A stretch of 64,000 bases of DNA from Ignelater luminosus (Eukaryota > Arthropoda > Insecta > Coleoptera > Elateridae). Of the stretch, positions 36,101-45,100 are shown one piece after another. Below the pieces are notes generated by a model. It had not been told where the DNA came from and searched no databases. It worked only from the letters and a program-made list of their open reading frames with translations. The stretch covers positions 211,328 through 275,327 of the forward strand of contig VTPC01090917.1 of the NCBI GenBank assembly GCA_011009095.1, given 5' to 3'. A program made the translations under genes and the position numbers. Numbering within the stretch: the first letter of the stretch is position 1; each line of letters opens with the position of its first letter.

Positions 36101-39100
36101 AAAAGGGATGAAACAATCTTTATGAATGAATACTAGTGTATAGCATACGTAGATGATATGGCAATATTAGCTAAGACCAAAAAAGAGCTGAATAGAGTGA
36201 TAAGGAGGATCGACAAAGAAGCAAGTAAGTACGGTTTAGAAATAAACTCAAATAAAACTAAGTATATGGTCATGGAAGCAACAAAAACAAACAAAGAAAA
36301 AGAGCTAAGTGTGAATCTAACTGATGGCAAAGAATACAAATTTGAAAGGGCGGATAAGTTTTTATACCTAGGGGGTGGTGATTGACGACAAAGGAAAAAA
36401 AGAATGTGAGCCGGAGGCAAGGATAGCAAAAGAAATAAGAAGTTAAGCAGCTTAAGATCCCGAATGAAGTCAAAGTACGTATCTAGGAAATGTAATCTTA
36501 AGACTTTAGAAAACGGTGATTAGGCCCACAGTAACGTACGCTTGTGAAGCATGGGTTTTAAATAAGAAGGGAGGGATGGAAAAGACAAATCCTGAAAGGT
36601 ATCTTTGGTGGGAAGAAGACAGAAGGGGATTGGGAAAGAAGATATAATTAAAGAGCTAATGTCGTTGTACAACGAACCCACCATAACAAGGATAGGGCAT
36701 GTCAAAAGAATGCCAAGCTAGAGAATGTCCAAACTAGTCCTACACAGAAGGTTCATAGGCCCAAGAAGGAGAGGAAAACCGAGAAAAAAGATGGCAGGCC
36801 AAGGCGGAGGAAGACCTGAAATGTATTAATAGAAATACTGAAAGAAGAAAGTTTTAAACAGACAAAAATGGAAGGGAATAGTATACCAGATCCAACATAA
36901 TAAAATAATACAAGTCTGACTGTAATAAAAGTGTGTAATAATTGTAATTTGTAATTTTGCCCTAGGCCTTCGCGGCCTCTTGTGCGTTAAAAATAAATAA
37001 ACAATTAATAAAGAAGAGAAAAGCAATGGTCAAGATCTAAAAGTTAACGGTATGGACTTGGAATGCTCAAATGGAAGTATGAAAAACCAATTAGAAAACT
37101 AAAAGATACACGAGATACGAAGAGGTGAAAAGTAGAAGCACTCCAAAAACACTTTGCAAAAACCTAACAAGAGAAGGTAAGGAAGAAACGAGAACAACCA
37201 TTTTAGTAACGGCAACACATATGATTAAGGGACGACAAAAATGAATGGATGGATAAAGGGCAGAACGTTACCTTAATTCGCAATAGTCGTAGGTCCACAT
37301 TTTAATACAAATAAAATATTGACACCACACGCTACAAATCTACCATACAAATAATCGTTACCCTACTTGGTGAATGTCGTAAGTCCACTTTTATGCCGAA
37401 TTGAGATTTTAACCCTATCTGGTGCATGAAAGGCGCTATCAATTAAAGAAAACAGGCTGACTAAAGAAATTTGTAATGTCTGCTCAGTCGTTATGAGAAA
37501 ACGATGTAAGTCTGGGATCTTTATACTTTAGGATGAAATTCTCGTAAGTCTATTAGTACCTTTCAAACACGTGTAAGGATGTGTTGTTCTGAACAAGTGG
37601 ACTGTTTCAGAAAACAAACCAAGATTCTACCATCCATAATTGTATATTTGTCATGTGATCTAGTAAGTGTTAATTTAGTGACTATCGCAAAATGTTGCAG
37701 GAAATTAATTTTTTAAAAATATACTTAAATTCAGTTTGACTCTGGACATACGACACATTAAGTAAATCAATGTTGGTGTTGGAGTTACGATAAAAGCATT
37801 TTTAGTAGGACTGAAGGGGACACTTTTGGACAGGGGGCACATACGGACATTTCAAATTTACCGTCTATATAATGTCTACAGATCATGTCCATTTTTCTGG
37901 TAGATGGCAGTATATGTCCCGTATCTCTCACAGAGTTGGAAACTTCGTTTAATGCCCATAATGTAACTCGATTTTTTAAAAACCACAAACAAGTATTGGC
38001 TAGATATAAGTTGAATGCGGGGAGATTTCTGAACGTGAATGGAACCGGTGTAACCACCGTTTTAGAGATTCCGAAAGTTGTCCCTAAGACAGGGAAGAAG
38101 CAAATTGGCCAGTATGTCTCTGACGAAGGAGGAGAGATTGTCATATTTCGTGGCATTATTACATCATCCATAGTCTCTTTCTTGAGCACCACATATTAAG
38201 AGATATAAATAAGGAACAAAGTATTACTTTTTATAGTGACCACTGCACTTCACAAAACAAAAATATCACCTTGTCAAGTGCTCTGCTGAATTTAAGCAAG
38301 AATTATAACATCACTACCGAAAAAAATATTTGGAAAAGGCGAGGAAGATGGAGACAGATTTCATGCACGCAATAATTGAAAGGAAATTAAATAGCAGTAT
38401 TATTAAGATACATGCCAATTATGCAAGAGTCTGCTCTCATCAGCCAGAAGAAATATAACTTTTAATGTTGTAAAATACCTCAGCTATGAATTTTTCACAG
38501 ACTTCAGCAACGTGAAACTTTTGAATTCAATAAGGCCAGGATACAAAATTGGAAAACCAACGGTTACAAACTCAAGGTGTTTAAAATATAATCTCAATAC
38601 AAACTTAGATATACCGGAGAATATAAAAATTTCAACCAAAGAACTCAACTCAAAATAAACAAAAAGTAAGATTAAAGAATGAAGATATTAATGAAAATAG
38701 CTGTATAGAAAAAGAAGAAAAAACTATTACTAGAGAAAAAAGAAATGAGCACGATGTCGGAAATAGAAGATCGTGATGATCCTAACTACGTAATAGAACA
38801 AAAGAGACTATGTTGTAAATTGGATGAAATCATTATCGATATAGAAAAGAAGAAGATGAGTAGAAACAACAGACAAAATGTGAAGTAAGTAAAATGGAAA
38901 AAAATTATATTTCTCTGGTCCCAAATGGTAGACAACAAAAAATAGAAGAATGCTAAAACAGAATACAAGGTGTAATAGAGAAGAAAAAAAGGAAGTTGAT
39001 GGAGTAGTCGGAAACGTCCCAGAAACGGCAAGAAAATTGTAGGTTGTATTATAAACAACATGGGATTGGAAAATACGTGATTCGAGCATAAATACATCCA

Positions 39101-42100
39101 TAAATATAGAGCTGGGAAATGGGTTTTATCCCAATAGACAAAAAGAACTTTCGAACAGTAAATAATACCAGAGTGAACAGTGGACACGAAGCACTAACTA
39201 ATAGCGACTGACGTGAAAACATTCGTACAGAACAACGCAGCAAAAGAGGAAGTAAAAAAGGCAGCATTGAATTACACAAGCATTAAGACTGTTTTGGACT
39301 ATTTTACAACTAGTTTCGGAAAAAAAATATGAAAAACCATGGAAAAAAAGAAGTCAGCAGCAAACTGATAAGTGTCGCCCACAATTTGTACTACGAAACC
39401 AAAAATACGGTACGTATAGGAGGCAAACTTTCCAAATAGTTTGTCACTACCAGAGGAGTTAGACAGAGCAGTATGCTAACCTCACTTTTATAGGAAATGG
39501 AAACAGATTATACAAGAAAGTGCAAAATGTCACGACGAACGTGGAATAACAACATAGCTAGAATACTAAAAAAGAGAACTCAGCTGCTTCTAAGCAATGT
39601 AAAAGGCCAAAGACAGAAATGGATTCAGAAAGGTCCTTATTTCTACACCTAGAGTAAAAAGTAAACATATTTAATTTAAAAATGCACTCAAAGTTAATTT
39701 CTAAAGATTCTGAATGTCTGATAGCTAGTAGCGTCTAACGGTTAATCATGAAAGTGGAAATTATTTATTTTTGGTAAACTCTACTCATTCTACCTAATTA
39801 CTAACTAAAAATTGCATCTTTATCTTCCGCCAGTTGTAGTATTCTAAATTAGTTTTGTAGAATTGCATCGTTTACTTAGAATTTAATTGAAATGCAATTT
39901 ACTAAATTCCGTATACACTGAGACATTTCAGCTAAGGGATCATAAATACACTGCTTGACATCATACAAGTTTTATATTCACGCCTCTTGACTATTTAGGT
40001 AGTACGTTTTCAAACTTTATTTCGTCTAAAAGTCTTACATCTGCAAGCAGCAAGTCAGTAGCTGTGGTAGATAATGGCTACAATTGTCTGGAAAAGAATT
40101 TTCTTGACGTTTGTAAACTGTAAATTTTAGTAAGGTACAAACTTCCTGAAAGAAACGTCCTAGAGTTCCCAAACAAAGGCATTTTTAAAATCTTTCATTA
40201 ACAAATTTTGTTTATACGGATTTTTCTATTTTATCCTTGATTTCAAATCTACCACTGCCTACTTTATTGTACTAGAATGATAAACAAGAACATGATACGA
40301 TATAAAATGTCCTGGTAGATGCAAAAGCTGAGAAAAACAAGATGTAAACTGAAAAAAACTAAGAAAGAGATTCCAAGGGGAAACAGAACCTGAGAGACAG
40401 AGAACAAAGGAAATTTATTTAAGTAGTAGAAAACAATACAAAAAGAAAATTAGCATAGATGATAATAATTAATAAACGAATAAAACATTGAGAGACAGGA
40501 TGGAAACCAACAAAAGCAACAGAAGAAGCAAATAGCAAGCTATTAGACAAGATGAAATACAGTAGAGCAGTAGAGAAAACGAGAATACAGCTAAAGAAGA
40601 AGTGGAATGTATTATAAAAAACAAAACAGATTTCCGACATAAAGCAAAATTATAGCAAACCTGTACATAAGCTGCCTAAACGTTGAAAAACGATTAAGTT
40701 GGTTAGGATCCCTAAACGCGATAGTGAGAGTTAAAAGCACATTACATTGCTATCAAGCTCAGATAAGATACTAAACAAATTAATTGCAAAGAAATTAACC
40801 TAAGACTTGCAATAGTATGGATTTACAAGAGGAAGAGCTATCGTTTAGGCTATTGCCAAGAGAAAAGAACAAATCAAAAAACCTTAAAACTAGTAAAAGT
40901 ATATAGCATTAGATACAAAAACGGTTTCAATTCAACACGACATTCCAGTATTATATGGATAAAGAAACATGTGGAATGCAGCAAAATAATTAAAAAAAAC
41001 AGTGCAAAGCTTTTTGAAAAATAGGAAAGTACAGAGCAGTGCAATCATTAGGAAGAGTCAAAGTCCATTAGGCCCAATATTATGGATAACGATTGGTTTG
41101 GGAAATAGAAGAATTGAAGATATTGCAGGGGCTGCAGAATCATATTAAAAGTAAAGCCTTTGCAGATGATCAAATAGCATTGATACAATAAAATGCAAAA
41201 CCAAAAAAGGGATAGTCAATCCATAAGAACCAGCAATAACAAATGGATCGTTAGAAATGGGTTACTAGAATATAATGCAGAGAAAACCCAACTTATGTAT
41301 TGTCCGCCCGGAATATACAGGGTGATCATTTTAAAACTTCCCACCCTGAATAACTCTTTAATTAGTAAAATTATCAAAGATCGCTAAAACGCGTCGCTTT
41401 TATTTTAGAGGGGGACATTTAATAACCTACTCTAGTCAGTTGGGAAACTCTCACCCTCCCCCCCCAGGTACCCCCTTTCCGAAATATTAAATGGCTCTGT
41501 TCCATGTGTAATATATCATTTTAACGGGTATGGAATTCTCAATCTTTTACATCAAAAAAAATTAAAATCGACCCAGCCGTTCGTGAACTACAGATAACAA
41601 TGTATTTAATTCAATCATTACGTTACTATCTCTAGTTCACGAATGGCTGGGCTGATTTTAACTTTCTTTGATGTAAAAGATTGAAAATCTTATACCCTTT
41701 ACAATGATATATCACACATGAGGTATGATCACCCTGTATAGGTGTCGTGCAAAATACCATGTAAAAAAAATTCAATTGGAGTTGAGTTACGGATCACAAA
41801 CAGGGCGGATGTAAGTCGGACACATGGCAACAATCATACTAGTGTGTGAAAGGTTTTGTTTATTACAGAATTTTCGTAACGCACATTTACAGTGGTAAGA
41901 AATTACTCAGAGTTCAGTTCCAGATAAAAGCAAGCAAGGCAATCGCCCGGCTTATAGTGATAAACTAATAGTTCGTCTCAAACCTTATCATTCAGAAACG
42001 GCGGATCCGAAATCAACTTTATTTATTTATTTATGCGTAAAATCTTATACAGGAATTTTACGCATTTTATTTTAAATAAAAGTAAAGTTTATATTAATGA

Positions 42101-45100
42101 GATAGACAAAACGGATAAGATATCGAGCGTAGCCAACAAAGCACGGGTATGTATACAGAGGAGATAAAAAAAGTAAAGATAGACAACGACGTTAATACAT
42201 CAGAAGAAGGCAAGAAAAAAGTTCAGAAAGTGGAAAAGAACCAGAAGAAATTAAAAAAAGTAAAAAGCTAACAAGAACACCATAAAAAGGAAAAAAAGGA
42301 AACAACAAAATGGACAAATTATTGAATATGATAACAGAGATAATGAATGACACAAAAGACACAAAACAAAAACAAGGAAGATCCCAAAAACATGATGGCG
42401 ATAAAACAAGAAAATAAAAGTCTAAAAAAGGAAACCATGCAGCTACAAAACGATCTGAATGAAATAAAGAAAATAACTGAAAGGCTAAACAAAAACCATA
42501 TCGCAAATAGATCCAGAAAACAGAAAAGCTTTAAGAAACGCAATGAGGAACATCATGGAACGTACAATTAAGGTAATAAATGGTACAGGTAAAAGCTGTG
42601 ATTTCAAGATTGGATCAAAGACATGCAAGATTGAGCTAGACCACTCCCAAGACAAACAAAAAATTATAGAAAACAAAACAAAACTAAATCAATACAGAGA
42701 CCGTATAAATATACAAATAGTGAACTTACGAAAAGCGAGCTTAAGATAAATACAAAACAAAAGAGATAACAAAAGACAAGAGAAATAATAGAAAGGTAAT
42801 TAAATTAGGCTACCAAAAATTACACATTGAAGAAAAGGAATAGAAATAGAACAAACAAGAAGAAAAACCAAACCAAAAACAAAATGCGAAAAAAAATAAT
42901 TCTCAAACAAAAATTAACCTGGAGAAAAAGCGACCAAATCCTCAAGACGACTTTAGCAACTAAAAAGGCAAGTGAGATTTTAAAAATGAACAAACAAATC
43001 GTAACAAGACAAAAAAGACAATGAACTACCACACAGAAACTTGCATAGTTTGAAGACAGGAACATAGAACATAACGAACGTAAACGAAAAAGGATAGAAA
43101 TAGACTACATAGGAATAACCGAAATGAAAAAAAAAGAAGAGGAATTAGATAGTACTTATAAAGAACAAAGAAATTAAAGTACGTATGTTAAATACAAGAG
43201 AAGATTTGACCAATGAGTTTACTGTCAATAAACATAAAAGAAGAAGACAGAAAGGGTAGCATACGGCCCTAACGAAGACGCAAGCAAACAGGAAAACAAT
43301 TTTTTTGGTGAACTACAATTAAGAATTGGCAGAAGTATTAACAAGGTAACTATAATGGGTGATTTGAACGAAAGGGTAGCAAACAGAAACGAAGGAACTC
43401 GGCGGCGCCTTGGAAAACAGGGTAAAAATACAAAAAAAAAATGGTGGAACGATAATAGAACTATGCCTAGAAAACGAACTAAAAATAGGAAACACCCACT
43501 TCATGTAAAAAACCATACATAAGAAAACTAAAAATCAATAACCAACTATTTCATCGTAATGAAAATATGTGGGAACATTTTAAAAGCGACAGAATTAAGT
43601 TGCAGAACGACAAAAGTAACAAACGAGGACTCCAAAAAAAACACATTGGTGGACAAATAACAGAACTGGTTAAAAACAAAAGACAGGAATAGAAAAAATA
43701 TTTAGGAAACAAAAATACAGAAAATTATGTAGAAGACAAACTTGCAAGGATGAAAACTTAGGAAAATAATAAAACAAGAAAAAGAGAGATCATAGAAGGA
43801 ATTGGGAAAAAAAAGTCAGAAGCATGAAAAGAGAATCAAAAAATGTTTTTCAGGGAGACTAAAAAGGGGAAAAATAAAAGAAGAGAAACATTGAAAAATA
43901 TAAAATATAAAAGTGGACAAGTGATAACAGAGGAAAAAGTAATAATGGAAATATGGAAGAATACTGGAAAAACATCACAGAAGAAACAAGCAAACATAAC
44001 AAAAGTGATTTCAGAGGAACACAAGATTTAGATGAAGAAATAACAAAAGATGAAATACTTGAAGCAGTAAGTAAGATAAAAAGCGTAAAACCCCCGGGCA
44101 AGATAGAATTACAAACAAAATGCTAAAAGGAATAACAGATAGACCAACAGACTACCTTAAAGACATTTTAAAGAGTAGCACAGCATTAAAGCAAAAACTT
44201 ACACCAAAAGACCGCCACATAGGTATAATAACACCGATATATAAAAAAAGAAGCAGCCAAGAATAACGAAACTACACGGGAGTAACTTTATTGAGCAACG
44301 TAGCAGAACTGTATGCAATAATTCTGGGAAAAAAAACTGAGAGCACAAACAGAACACATCCTGGAAGGCAAACAGTTGAAATTTAGACCTAACAGAGACA
44401 CTCAAGATGCAATATTTATGCTATGCCAAATCTCAGAAAAAGTCATAAAAGAAGAAAGAGATATACCCTTATGTTGTATAGACCTGGAAAGGGTCTTCGT
44501 TGAAATAAACAGGAAAAACATATGGAAAATACTGTAACAAAAAAGGGAATAAGACAGAACACCATCAAAAATGTACTATATACGAACAAGACATGAAATA
44601 TCAGATAGATTCCAAACCATACAAGGAGTTAGACAAAGTTGTATATTGAGCCCATTTCTGCTCACACTTATACTAGACCAAGCAATAAAAGAAGCGAGAA
44701 GATATGTAAAAAAGTACGAAGTTGGGTAAAGCGAAGTTAACCAAATCGATTTACGCGGATGATATTGCACTAATTGCAAAAGATGAAGAGACCTTAAACA
44801 AGAAAATATCAATTTACAGAAGCACACCAAGCAAGATACACATAAACATAAATCAGGAAAGAACTAAAACAATAGCAGAAAAAAGAAACAGCCATGCTAT
44901 AAATGTATATAAAAGAAGAAACTAGAACAAGTAGGAAAATCAAGAACAGAAAGAAATACAGTCGCAGAAAGATTGTTCAACAAATTAAAAAACGCATTTT
45001 TGACAAAAGAAAATTACGAAAGAAACCAGAGTAGAAATATTTCGAAAAGTAGTTATCCCAACTAAAATATGGTTTTGAGTCCTAGACAATAACTGACAGG

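Noticed and set aside
38786..39279. Minus-strand ORF of 133 codons with several apparent membrane helices
   Set aside because: Same antisense effect over purine-rich LINE-derived sequence.
42192..43065. Long minus-strand ORFs with hydrophobic, membrane-like translations
   Set aside because: Antisense of Lys/Glu-rich LINE coding sequence gives Phe/Leu/Ser runs that mimic membrane segments; no splice or start context.
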